This document shows positions 1-6,590 of a stretch of 10,573 nucleotides of DNA, one piece after another. The stretch covers positions 1-10,573 of the forward strand of contig JAHDBK010000085.1 in NCBI GenBank assembly GCA_020630455.1, in the 5' to 3' direction. The notes beneath the pieces were generated by a model. That model was not told where the DNA came from and made no database searches. It saw only the letters and a program-made list of their open reading frames with translations. The position numbers were made by a program, and so were the translations under genes. Every line of letters begins with the position of its first letter. The first letter of the stretch is position 1. Source of the DNA: Saprospiraceae bacterium (GTDB lineage Bacteria > Bacteroidota > Bacteroidia > Chitinophagales > Saprospiraceae).

Positions 1-822
1 GATGAAGGCTTAACACAAAATACCTATTATGCCGATACAGACAATGATGGTTATGGTGATGCTAATAATTCTATGATGACATGTGGTGCTGCTCCTACTG
101 GATTTGTTACAGATAATACCGATTGTGATGATAACAATTCGGGAGTTAATCCAGGAGCAGTTGATGTACCTGATAATAATGAAGATGAAAATTGTGATGG
201 TGTAGATGAAACAAGTATTGTCGATATGGATGGAGATGGATTTGATGAAACAGTCGATTGTGATGATACTAATGCTGCGATACACCCAGCAGCCACAGAA
301 ATTTGTGATGGCATTGATAATAATTGTGATGGCAATATTGACGATTTACCTCTTATAACGTATTATGTAGATAATGATGGCGATGGTTATGGTAGTGCAT
401 CTAGTACTATGGTAACTTGTGATACGTCTGTACCGTCAGGATATTCAACTAATGATGATGACTGTGATGATAATAATCCAAATATCAATCCTATGGCTAC
501 AGAAATTCCTAATAATGGAATAGATGATGATTGTGATGGAGCGGATAGTACAGTAAGTACCTTAGATATTAAAACGTTATTTAGTTTAGAAGCTTATCCA
601 AATCCTGTAAGAGATAATATTTATATAGAAGGTGATATGAATGAAAGTATTCAAATCGAAATATTTGATATTTTAGGTAAAAGAGTTGTTGCCTTGAATA
701 ATGTTCAAATCAATGGCGTTTATGAAATTAACATTGCTCAATTAAATGCAGGTTTGTATTTAATGAAGATTACTGATAATGAACAAAACATAGGTGTTCA
801 TAAATTCTCAGTAGCTAAATAA
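1..822 (+). CDS. T9SS-secreted protein with MopE-type metal-binding repeats (5' partial)
   Basis: The reading frame is open from the first base, so the N-terminus lies outside the window; 273 residues are visible. Three tandem units (about 1-70, 71-115 and 116-183) each combine an acidic DxDxDG-type loop (residues 12-20, 75-83, 124-132) with a DCDD(N/T)N motif (41-46, 86-91, 154-159) and a C-D-G closing motif (65-67, 109-111, 178-180). This is the pattern of the putative metal-binding/MopE copper-binding repeat family. The middle unit is shorter and has an extra cysteine (C102). Residues from about 195 to the end form a T9SS type A sorting domain: a YPNPVRDNIYI start, a FDILGKRV core, then LNAGLYLMKI and a terminal KFSVAK. 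By family knowledge the protein is exported by the type IX system and released or anchored at the cell surface. Metal binding is inferred; Ca or Cu is equally possible from sequence. The upstream part may carry further repeats or an adhesion or enzyme domain. Confidence 0.85.
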   Translation, partial: DEGLTQNTYYADTDNDGYGDANNSMMTCGAAPTGFVTDNTDCDDNNSGVNPGAVDVPDNNEDENCDGVDETSIVDMDGDGFDETVDCDDTNAAIHPAATEICDGIDNNCDGNIDDLPLITYYVDNDGDGYGSASSTMVTCDTSVPSGYSTNDDDCDDNNPNINPMATEIPNNGIDDDCDGADSTVSTLDIKTLFSLEAYPNPVRDNIYIEGDMNESIQIEIFDILGKRVVALNNVQINGVYEINIAQLNAGLYLMKITDNEQNIGVHKFSVAK

Positions 823-841
823 ACTTTAGACATACTTTAAT

Positions 842-880
842 AAAAAAGGCTTTGTATTGGATTAATACAAAGCCTTTTTT
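842..880 (+). terminator. Strong intrinsic terminator after the T9SS protein
   Basis: A perfect 17-bp stem (842-858 paired with 864-880) encloses a five-base GGATT loop. The arms are A6-GGCTTTGTATT and its complement ending in T6. The A-run on one side and T-run on the other would let it work in both directions, though no minus-strand gene is seen nearby. It lies 20 bases after the stop codon. Confidence 0.93.
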
Positions 881-948
881 ATTTTTACCTTTAGACAACA
901 TATTGATTATTTAATAAAACATTAATACATAATCCCTAAAAGAATAAT

Positions 949-956
949 TATCTTTG
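949..956 (+). promoter_or_regulatory. Bacteroidota -7 promoter element (TATCTTTG)
   Basis: This is an exact match to TAnnTTTG, 16 bases upstream of the ATG at 973. It predicts a leader of only about ten bases. No convincing -33 TTG is seen at the usual spacing, so the call rests on the -7 element and its position between a terminator and a start codon. Confidence 0.5.
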
Positions 957-972
957 AGGAAAATTTTAAATA

Positions 973-2016
973 ATGAAAAAAATAATTCTCTTAGCTGTTC
1001 TTTTTGTTGCAATTTTATTCCAATCATTCAAAAATAACGAGCAACAATATAAAGCATCTATAATTGGTTTTTATAATCTTGAAAACCTTTTTGATATCTA
1101 TGATGACCCAGAAATTAGGGATGAAGAATTCTTACCAGAAGGCTCTCGTCAATGGACAGAAGATAAGTACCAAGAAAAATTAGCCAACTTAGCAAAAGTG
1201 ATTTCTGAAGTGGGAACAGATATCTCTCCTGATGGATTGGCGATACTTGGAACTGCCGAATCAGAAAATTTAAAAGTCCTAGAAGATTTGGTAAAACAAG
1301 ATGCTATAAAAAAACGCAATTATCAAATAGTGCATTATGATTCTCCTGATAAAAGAGGTATTGATTGTGCTTTATTATACAATCCCGATTATTTTACTGT
1401 AGAATCTTCAACACCTATACTAGTCGATATTAAAGATGATGAAGGAGAGCGGGTTTATACAAGAGATATCCTTTATGTAAAAGGATTAATGGATGGAGAA
1501 GAAATGCATATTTTTGTTAATCACTGGCCAAGTAGAAGTGGTGGAGAAAAACGTTCTCGTCCTAGAAGAAATGCTGCCGCTCAAGTTTGTAAAGATAAAA
1601 TTAATAGTATCCTTATAAACAACCCTAATGCTAAGGTTTTGGTAATGGGAGATTTAAATGATGACCCAATTAGCCCAAGTGTCAAGAAAATTTTAAAAGG
1701 AAAAAATAAAAAAGAAAAGGTCAAAGATGGAGAAATGTACAATCCTATGGCAGACTATTTTAAAAAAGGAATCGGAACATTAGCCTATAGAGACGCATGG
1801 AGTTTATTTGACCAAATTTTAGTGACTAAAGCAACTTACTCAGATAAAGAATCCTATGTTTTTCACAAGGCTAAAATTTTTAATAAAAAATATTTAGTTC
1901 AAAAGTCTGGAAGATATAAAGGTTATCCTTTTCGAACTTTTGCAGGTGGAGAATATCAAGGAGGTTACTCTGACCACTTCCCTGTTTATTCCATTTTTCT
2001 AAAAGAAGTCAATTAA
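973..2016 (+). CDS. Exported endonuclease/exonuclease/phosphatase-fold protein
   Basis: The 347-residue protein begins with a basic, hydrophobic signal segment (about 1-19), so it is probably exported. The rest matches the endonuclease/exonuclease/phosphatase (EEP, DNase I-like) fold in motif order. GFYNLENLFD (32-41) is the first strand with its Asn. ESEN (96-99) supplies the metal-binding Glu. NHWPSR (183-188) carries a catalytic His, GDLNDDP (226-232) the Asp/Asn pair, and SDHFPV (333-338) the terminal Asp-His. All expected catalytic positions are present, so it should be an active metal-dependent phosphodiesterase or phosphomonoesterase. The substrate (DNA, RNA, phospholipid or other phosphoester) cannot be told from sequence. 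Bacteroidota often annotate such proteins as endonuclease or 'endonuclease/exonuclease/phosphatase family'. It is preceded by its own -7 element and stands apart from the next gene by 123 bases. The start at 973 fits the signal peptide. Confidence 0.88.
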   Translation: MKKIILLAVLFVAILFQSFKNNEQQYKASIIGFYNLENLFDIYDDPEIRDEEFLPEGSRQWTEDKYQEKLANLAKVISEVGTDISPDGLAILGTAESENLKVLEDLVKQDAIKKRNYQIVHYDSPDKRGIDCALLYNPDYFTVESSTPILVDIKDDEGERVYTRDILYVKGLMDGEEMHIFVNHWPSRSGGEKRSRPRRNAAAQVCKDKINSILINNPNAKVLVMGDLNDDPISPSVKKILKGKNKKEKVKDGEMYNPMADYFKKGIGTLAYRDAWSLFDQILVTKATYSDKESYVFHKAKIFNKKYLVQKSGRYKGYPFRTFAGGEYQGGYSDHFPVYSIFLKEVN

Positions 2017-2139
2017 ACATGCTCTTAGTATTAATATTAATAATTTCAGGCTATAATTAAAAACCAAATGATAAGGAACTATTCCCTTGTAAGAGGAATT
2101 AAATATTCTTTATTAATAATTATTTTATTTATAAAAAAA

Positions 2140-2988
2140 ATGAAAAAAAATATTGTAAAATTTAGCTTAATATTGTGTATTAGCATACTTGTTTTTTCTT
2201 GTAAAAACACCAAGGATGTCTCTCAAAATACACCAAAAGAAAATACCGAACCAATAGAAAACGTAGATAAAGAAAGTGAAGTCCTTGAAAATGACTTAGA
2301 AACGGTATTAGAAGGATTACACCTTTTGTCTTTTGATGAATTGGAAAATCAGCACATCATGATAGATGGCCAATCTATGCCTGTTTATGATTCTAATGGA
2401 AATAAACTTGAAGGAATGGAACTGGTTAGCTATTTTCAATCAGGCGATTTCAAACCAGATATATATGGTAATGATTCAGGGCTTGCCAAAGCAGTTGTAA
2501 TGGTAGAAATGACTGAAGAAGAAAAAGAAGCTATCAAAATGGAAATGGAAATGATGGAGGCGGATAGGGATAAATTAGCAAATGCTATTCCTTTTGATGC
2601 TACTTCTTTGAAAGGTGAAAAATTCAATTATCCTGCTCTTAAAGGCAAAGTAATCGTCATGAATTTTTGGTTTATTGCTTGTAAACCTTGCCAAAAAGAA
2701 ATTCCTGAACTCAACGAACTTCAAGCAAAATATGCCGATAATGAGGATGTAGTATTCGTCTCTTTTGCAAAAGATAGCCCTGAAAGTTTACAAGCATTTT
2801 TAAAAGAAACTACCTTTAATTACCCAGTTATCCCTAGAGCGAATACTGAAATAAGAGAATATTTTGTAAGTGGATTTCCTACTAATTTTGTAATTGATAA
2901 AGAAGGAAAAATAATATACGAAGCCAAAGGCTATAGACATGATATCGGTAAAATAATTGAAGGTAAAATAGAAGAAGCCCTAAGATAA
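2140..2988 (+). CDS. TlpA-like redoxin lipoprotein (thioredoxin fold)
   Basis: Thiol-disulfide oxidoreductase of the TlpA/AhpC-TSA type, predicted to be a membrane-anchored lipoprotein facing the periplasm. From the ATG at 2140 the 282-residue product opens with MKKN and a hydrophobic stretch ending in VFSC, so Cys21 is the likely lipidated residue. An in-frame ATG at 2068 would place 24 extra residues before this signal and is rejected. The thioredoxin domain covers about 150-282, with NFWFIACKPCQKE (C181-x-x-C184 redox pair) and GFPTNF with the cis-Pro at 247. Between the lipobox and the redoxin domain lie a low-complexity acidic linker (22-58), an unrecognised small region (59-120) and a Met/Glu-rich segment (121-140). 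It ends 18 bases before the TrpF-like gene, so the two are probably co-transcribed. Substrate or partner proteins are unknown. Confidence 0.88.
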   Translation: MKKNIVKFSLILCISILVFSCKNTKDVSQNTPKENTEPIENVDKESEVLENDLETVLEGLHLLSFDELENQHIMIDGQSMPVYDSNGNKLEGMELVSYFQSGDFKPDIYGNDSGLAKAVVMVEMTEEEKEAIKMEMEMMEADRDKLANAIPFDATSLKGEKFNYPALKGKVIVMNFWFIACKPCQKEIPELNELQAKYADNEDVVFVSFAKDSPESLQAFLKETTFNYPVIPRANTEIREYFVSGFPTNFVIDKEGKIIYEAKGYRHDIGKIIEGKIEEALR

Positions 2989-3006
2989 ATTTTTAAAATA
3001 ATTCAA

Positions 3007-3639
3007 ATGCTAAAAACAAAAGTCATTGCTTCCTCAATTAAAAACCTAACCGATGCACGTTATTTTGCTGCTTGGGAAGTCTCTTTTTTGAGTTTTAATA
3101 TAGAAAATGGCAATGAACATTATATTGGTCCTCAAGATATCGCCGCCATCAAAGAATGGGTTGAAGGAACCGATTACATCCTCGAAGTAGGAGCCTTTCC
3201 TCAGCTGGATGTTATTCAACAATTAAGTGATTATTTAGATATTAAAAATGTACTCGTAGCACCTTTTTGTAATATTGATATCATTTCAGAATTACAAGAA
3301 AAAGAATATCGCGTTTTTAAAGAAATTATTATTAATAATAAAAATGATTTTGAAGGAGCAAAAAAAGAAATTCATCAATTATCCCAACTTATAAACACCT
3401 TTATACTCGATATTAAAGCCAATCATATTGATAATGATTATATACAATTTTTATCCGAAATAAGTCCTTTAAAAAATTGTTATATCAATATTAATGTTCC
3501 AGCAGAGCAACTTGAAAATCTACTCGAAAAAACAAAAGTTACAGGCATCGTTGTTAAAGGAGGAGAGGAAGAAAAAGTAGGTTATAAATCTTTTGATGAT
3601 ATCGATGATATTTTTGAAGCCTTAGAAATATTTATTTAA
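3007..3639 (+). CDS. Divergent TrpF-like (phosphoribosylanthranilate isomerase-like) TIM-barrel protein
   Basis: The 210-residue protein resembles phosphoribosylanthranilate isomerase at its N-terminus: K-V-I-A-S-S-I-K-N-L-T-D-A-R (5-18) aligns with the K-[IV]-C-G-I-x-N-L-x-D-A strand/loop of TrpF. Length and alternation of strands and helices fit the family (about 200 residues). The usual catalytic Cys-Gly is Ser9-Ser10 here. The LD-x-K strand (134-137) keeps the Asp expected as general acid. The glycine-rich phosphate loop (GGxGxxFDW) that should follow is replaced by a non-glycine sequence, and the second phosphate site before the C-terminus is also not recognisable. No other trp gene is nearby. 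The inference is a TrpF paralogue that has lost isomerase activity or acts on another ligand. It follows the redoxin gene by 18 bases and is followed by a terminator. The TrpF relationship is moderately sure; the function is unknown. Confidence 0.7.
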   Translation: MLKTKVIASSIKNLTDARYFAAWEVSFLSFNIENGNEHYIGPQDIAAIKEWVEGTDYILEVGAFPQLDVIQQLSDYLDIKNVLVAPFCNIDIISELQEKEYRVFKEIIINNKNDFEGAKKEIHQLSQLINTFILDIKANHIDNDYIQFLSEISPLKNCYININVPAEQLENLLEKTKVTGIVVKGGEEEKVGYKSFDDIDDIFEALEIFI

Positions 3640-3681
3640 TAATAACAAAATTTCTTTATTTTTAAACATTTTTCTTAAAAT

Positions 3682-3708
3682 AAGGTAATGATTTAATATA
3701 CCTTTTTT
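3682..3708 (+). terminator. Probable intrinsic terminator after the redoxin/TrpF-like pair
   Basis: A 6-bp stem AAGGTA/TACCTT (3682-3687 with 3699-3704) has an 11-base loop and runs into six T residues (3703-3708). It is short but well placed: 42 bases after the stop codon and just before the next promoter element. Confidence 0.5.
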
Positions 3709-3717
3709 AATTTTAAT

Positions 3718-3725
3718 TATCTTTG
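3718..3725 (+). promoter_or_regulatory. Bacteroidota -7 promoter element (TATCTTTG)
   Basis: An exact TAnnTTTG match lies 23 bases before the ATG at 3749. No clear -33 TTG is seen. It would drive the oxidase subunit III gene and probably the nuclease gene that follows closely. Confidence 0.55.
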
Positions 3726-3748
3726 TAATTCATATAATATAATTATTA

Positions 3749-4390
3749 ATGAAATCATCTGAGGGCGATATTTTTGATCCAGAAAGCGATATTCAATATG
3801 GTGGCGTTGAGCTATTCCATCCTGCTAAAATTTTCCTAGCATTATTCCTGACTGGCTTAGTCATGGTTTTTTTATTTTTAACGCTAGGTTATTTATATAC
3901 TAGAATTGAACAAGGAATCACGCCCATCAAAGTAAAACCACTTTTCATACTCAATACACTCACATTATTAGCTTCTAGTTATACTATTTTTTTAGCTAAT
4001 AAAGCGTATAAAGATGATGATACAGAAGGCTATAAAAAAAACTTGCTTTTTACTATTGGGCTTTCCTTATTATTTATGATTTTACAAATCTTTGCATGGC
4101 AACAATTAATGATGGATAATACGCCTGTGTTTGATGCACAAGACAATGCAAAATCATATCTTCAAGTTATATCAGCACTGCATTTTATACATGTTTTTGG
4201 AGGCTTACCTTTTTTGATAATTTTTTATATTATTGCTAGAAAAAGAATGGTAGAACCTGTAAGTGTACTCGTCTATTTTTCAGATCCGCAAAAAAAATTA
4301 CATTTAAACCTTTTAACAACTTATTGGCACTTTTTAGATATTTTATGGATATATTTGGTGCTGTTTTTTACAATTAATTCTTTTTTCTAA
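3749..4390 (+). CDS. Heme-copper (cytochrome c) oxidase subunit III
   Basis: The 213-residue integral membrane protein has about five hydrophobic helices (roughly 29-51, 64-82, 100-118, 140-163, 190-210). This is the topology of the short bacterial form of heme-copper oxidase subunit III. Family marks are HPAK before helix 1, HFIHVFGG in helix 4 (145-152) and YWHFLDILWIYL in helix 5 (from 192), the last being the signature of this subunit. The subunit holds no redox cofactor. In known oxidases it stabilises subunit I and helps proton uptake and enzyme lifetime in the cytoplasmic membrane. No subunit I, II or IV, cyoE/ctaB or SCO gene is visible around it, so this is an orphan copy relative to a normal cox operon. 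It has its own -7 element, and the next gene starts 21 bases after its stop. Confidence 0.87.
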   Translation: MKSSEGDIFDPESDIQYGGVELFHPAKIFLALFLTGLVMVFLFLTLGYLYTRIEQGITPIKVKPLFILNTLTLLASSYTIFLANKAYKDDDTEGYKKNLLFTIGLSLLFMILQIFAWQQLMMDNTPVFDAQDNAKSYLQVISALHFIHVFGGLPFLIIFYIIARKRMVEPVSVLVYFSDPQKKLHLNLLTTYWHFLDILWIYLVLFFTINSFF

Positions 4391-4411
4391 AATTTGAATT
4401 CAATCAAAAAT

Positions 4412-5311
4412 ATGAAAACTACACTACCTTTATCAATTACTTTTTTATTAATAATCATATTATTTTCATCGTGTAGAGAAGATGGCCCAGCGGAAGACCC
4501 TATATTCTGTCCACAAGGAGATTTGAGAAGTTTACATACCTTATTAGGTAATCCGAGCAATGCTCTAAATGATATTTCAATGCCTAATAATTATCTAATG
4601 GAAATGGATGAATACACCATTTCTTATAATAGAGATAAAGGCATTCCTAATTGGGTAAGTTGGCATTTGAGTAAAACATGGTTTACAGGAGATGGTAACC
4701 GCCAAGATGATTTTAGAGCCAATCCTTTTTTACCTGATGATTGGTATGCTCCATCAGGAAGTAGTTATGAATTATCAGGTTTTGATAGAGGACACAATTG
4801 CCCTTCAGCGGATAGGGTATGTAGTGATAATTTTAATTCTGCTACATTTTTTATGACTAATATGATTCCTCAATCTCCTCAAAATAATCAACAAATTTGG
4901 GCAAATTGGGAATGTTATATTAGAGAACTCATTAAGCAAGGCAATGAAGCATATATTATAATGGGTAATTACGGCGTAGGAGGTGATGGATTCTTTGGTT
5001 ATAGAGAAACTATTGATGAAGGAAGAATCACCGTTCCCGAATCTGTGTGGAAAGTCGCTGTCATTATACCAGAAGGAGATGATAATGATTTGGAATATAT
5101 AGATGGTCAAAGTACTATTATTGCTATAGATGTTCCGAACTCTGAGACAGTAGGTAATTTTGATTTTAATGACCCTGTTTTTATTACAACTGTAGATGAA
5201 ATAGAAGCCAATACAGGATATGATTTACTTTCTAATTTATCTTCATCTGTTCAAAATTCTCTAGAATCGAAAACTTATGTGGTAGATAATAGTATTAATG
5301 TTTGTTTTTAA
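4412..5311 (+). CDS. DNA/RNA non-specific endonuclease (NUC1 family), lipoprotein
   Basis: Secreted or surface-anchored sugar-non-specific nuclease that would cleave DNA and RNA with a divalent metal. From the ATG at 4412 the product has 299 residues. The N-terminus MKTTLPLS plus a hydrophobic stretch ending in LFSSC gives a lipoprotein signal with Cys21 as lipid attachment site. The NUC1 core is clear: an ISYNR...WVSWHL strand region, the DRGHN active-site motif (125-129, catalytic His128), and the N-x3-W-x3-E pattern (N159, W163, E167) matching the Mg-binding Asn and downstream Glu of the Serratia nuclease family. An in-frame TTG at 4394 would add six residues before the signal and is less likely. 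Its 21-base distance from the oxidase gene suggests co-transcription, though no functional link is evident. Possible roles are nutrient nucleic-acid scavenging or degradation of extracellular DNA. Confidence 0.9.
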   Translation: MKTTLPLSITFLLIIILFSSCREDGPAEDPIFCPQGDLRSLHTLLGNPSNALNDISMPNNYLMEMDEYTISYNRDKGIPNWVSWHLSKTWFTGDGNRQDDFRANPFLPDDWYAPSGSSYELSGFDRGHNCPSADRVCSDNFNSATFFMTNMIPQSPQNNQQIWANWECYIRELIKQGNEAYIIMGNYGVGGDGFFGYRETIDEGRITVPESVWKVAVIIPEGDDNDLEYIDGQSTIIAIDVPNSETVGNFDFNDPVFITTVDEIEANTGYDLLSNLSSSVQNSLESKTYVVDNSINVCF

Positions 5312-5329
5312 AATATATACTATAAAATT

Positions 5330-5361
5330 ATAAATAATAAAGAAATTTCTTTATTATTTAT
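5330..5361 (+). terminator. 32-bp perfect palindrome, probable terminator of the nuclease gene
   Basis: Bases 5330-5345 and 5346-5361 are perfect reverse complements with no spacer, and the sequence is almost entirely A/T with a central GAAATTTC. In RNA it would fold into a stem of about 14 bp. It begins 18 bases after the nuclease stop codon, which favours a transcription end, but there is no clean T-run after it. A protein-binding site is an alternative. Confidence 0.5.
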
Positions 5362-5423
5362 TAAATGAAAGATGTTTTATATATAACCTTTTTTATACTA
5401 TTTTTTAATTTTTAAAAAATAAT

Positions 5424-6494
5424 TTGTCAGAACCAGTCACATTTTTTAGAAAAGCACTCTTATATTGGTACAAGCCCGATGCAAGACCGATGCCGTGGAA
5501 AGGAGAAAGCAATCCTTATTTAATATGGCTATCAGAAATTATATTGCAGCAAACTCGTGTAGAGCAGGGATGGGACTATTATTTAAAGTTTAAAAATAAA
5601 TATCCAACTGTATTTGATTTAGCCCGTGTATCACAAGATGAATTACTAAAAGATTGGCAAGGATTAGGTTATTATTCAAGGGCGAATAATTTACACCAAG
5701 CAGCTAAATATATTGTAGAACATTATAATGGTAAATTTCCAGATAATTATAAAGATATATTAGCTCTAAAAGGTGTAGGAACATATACTGCTGCTGCCAT
5801 TGCTTCATTTGCTTATCAACTACCTTATGCGGTTGTAGATGGTAATGTTATCAGAATATGGAGTAGATATGAAGGTGTTGAAATACCTACAGATACTAAA
5901 GACGGGAAAAGACGTATTCAGGAACTTGCAGAGCAAGGACTAGATAGAGAAAACCCAGGCATTTATAATCAAGCTATAATGGATTTTGGAGCGACTGTTT
6001 GTAAGCCTAAAAATCCTTTTTGTAAAAATTGTCCTTTGCAAATTAACTGTAAGGCATTTAGTATGGGGAAAGTAGAAGAGTTGCCGATAAAGTCCAAGAA
6101 AATAAAAAGGAAAAAAAGATATTTTAATTATTTAATAATAAAGAAAAATACTTATCTTTTTCTTGAAAAACGCAACGATAAAGATATCTGGAAAAACCTA
6201 TATCAATTTCCATTAATTGAAACACGTGAAGTAGTAGAAGATGAAAATATTAATGATTTTGAACTAAAAATAAAAATGCTTGTTAATGCTAATTACAATC
6301 TAATCAATAAGACGTCAATTAGTATTCAAAAATTAACACATAGAGATATTATAACGCGTTTCTTTATGATAGAACTAAGTGATGATAACTATTTGGCTAA
6401 TAGATATTTAAAAATTGAAAAAGAGGCACTGAAAAATTTTGCATTTCCCAAAATAATTCAGAACTTTATAAAGGATAATGGTCTTTATTTTTAA
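5424..6494 (+). CDS. mutY: A/G-specific adenine DNA glycosylase MutY
   Basis: Removes adenine mispaired with 8-oxoguanine (or G), the base-excision step that prevents G:C to T:A changes after oxidative damage. The 356 residues match the family. The N-terminal HhH-GPD glycosylase domain (about 5-190) has SEIILQQTRV with catalytic Glu38, the helix-hairpin-helix GVGTYTAAAIA (from 117) and VDGNV with catalytic Asp139. The 4Fe-4S cysteines are C193-x6-C200-x2-C203-x5-C209. The C-terminal NUDIX-like domain that reads 8-oxoG covers about 230-350. The start is taken as TTG at 5424: a stop codon lies in frame at 5406, no ATG precedes the conserved FFRKALLYWY segment, and the first ATG (residue 23) would cut into the domain. 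It is followed by ssb and gldE, the order known from Flavobacterium. Confidence 0.96.
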   Translation: MSEPVTFFRKALLYWYKPDARPMPWKGESNPYLIWLSEIILQQTRVEQGWDYYLKFKNKYPTVFDLARVSQDELLKDWQGLGYYSRANNLHQAAKYIVEHYNGKFPDNYKDILALKGVGTYTAAAIASFAYQLPYAVVDGNVIRIWSRYEGVEIPTDTKDGKRRIQELAEQGLDRENPGIYNQAIMDFGATVCKPKNPFCKNCPLQINCKAFSMGKVEELPIKSKKIKRKKRYFNYLIIKKNTYLFLEKRNDKDIWKNLYQFPLIETREVVEDENINDFELKIKMLVNANYNLINKTSISIQKLTHRDIITRFFMIELSDDNYLANRYLKIEKEALKNFAFPKIIQNFIKDNGLYF

Positions 6495-6517
6495 AGGTAG
6501 TTAAAATATAAAGACCA
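6479..6517 (+). terminator. Hairpin overlapping the mutY stop codon, possible weak terminator
   Basis: A 10-bp stem, TGGTCTTTAT (6479-6488) with ATAAAGACCA (6508-6517), is extended by a few A-T pairs past a one-base bulge. The mutY stop codon (6492-6494) sits in the inner part. A T-rich stretch follows only after about ten bases, so termination may be partial. Confidence 0.4.
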
Positions 6518-6547
6518 AAAGAATAATTTTATTTTTTCACACAGTAG

Positions 6548-6568
6548 CCTTTTTCTTTTAGAAAAAGG
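6548..6568 (+). promoter_or_regulatory. Hairpin in the ssb leader
   Basis: An 8-bp stem CCTTTTTC/GAAAAAGG (6548-6555 with 6561-6568) has a TTTTA loop and ends 22 bases before the ssb ATG. It has no T-tail after it, so it is not a standard terminator. It may be a leader structure or a binding site; its role is not known. Confidence 0.35.
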
Positions 6569-6590
6569 ACATTATTTAATCGTATTAATC

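Noticed and set aside
10..335. Two minus-strand open frames opposite the metal-binding repeats
   Set aside because: They lie antisense to a clear repeat protein, and their Ile/Ser-rich low-complexity translations are what the Asp/Asn-rich repeat codons give on the other strand.
121..480. Direct DNA repeats (GATTGTGATGATA-type) that could suggest a repeat array
   Set aside because: They are the codons of the DCDD protein motif, spaced by protein unit length and variable between copies; not CRISPR.
2029..2042. 14-bp palindrome TATTAATATTAATA after the EEP-fold gene
   Set aside because: Pure A/T alternation in a very AT-rich gap, with no T-run; chance is a sufficient explanation.
2068..2139. 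Upstream ATG extending the redoxin protein by 24 residues
   Set aside because: The extension would bury the lipoprotein signal peptide that begins at the ATG at 2140.
4394..4411. TTG start extending the nuclease by six residues
   Set aside because: ATG at 4412 directly begins a standard lipoprotein signal, and the TTG adds nothing conserved.
4805..5110. Minus-strand open frame opposite the nuclease gene
   Set aside because: It overlaps the conserved NUC1 catalytic core on the other strand, and its translation has no recognisable domain or signal.
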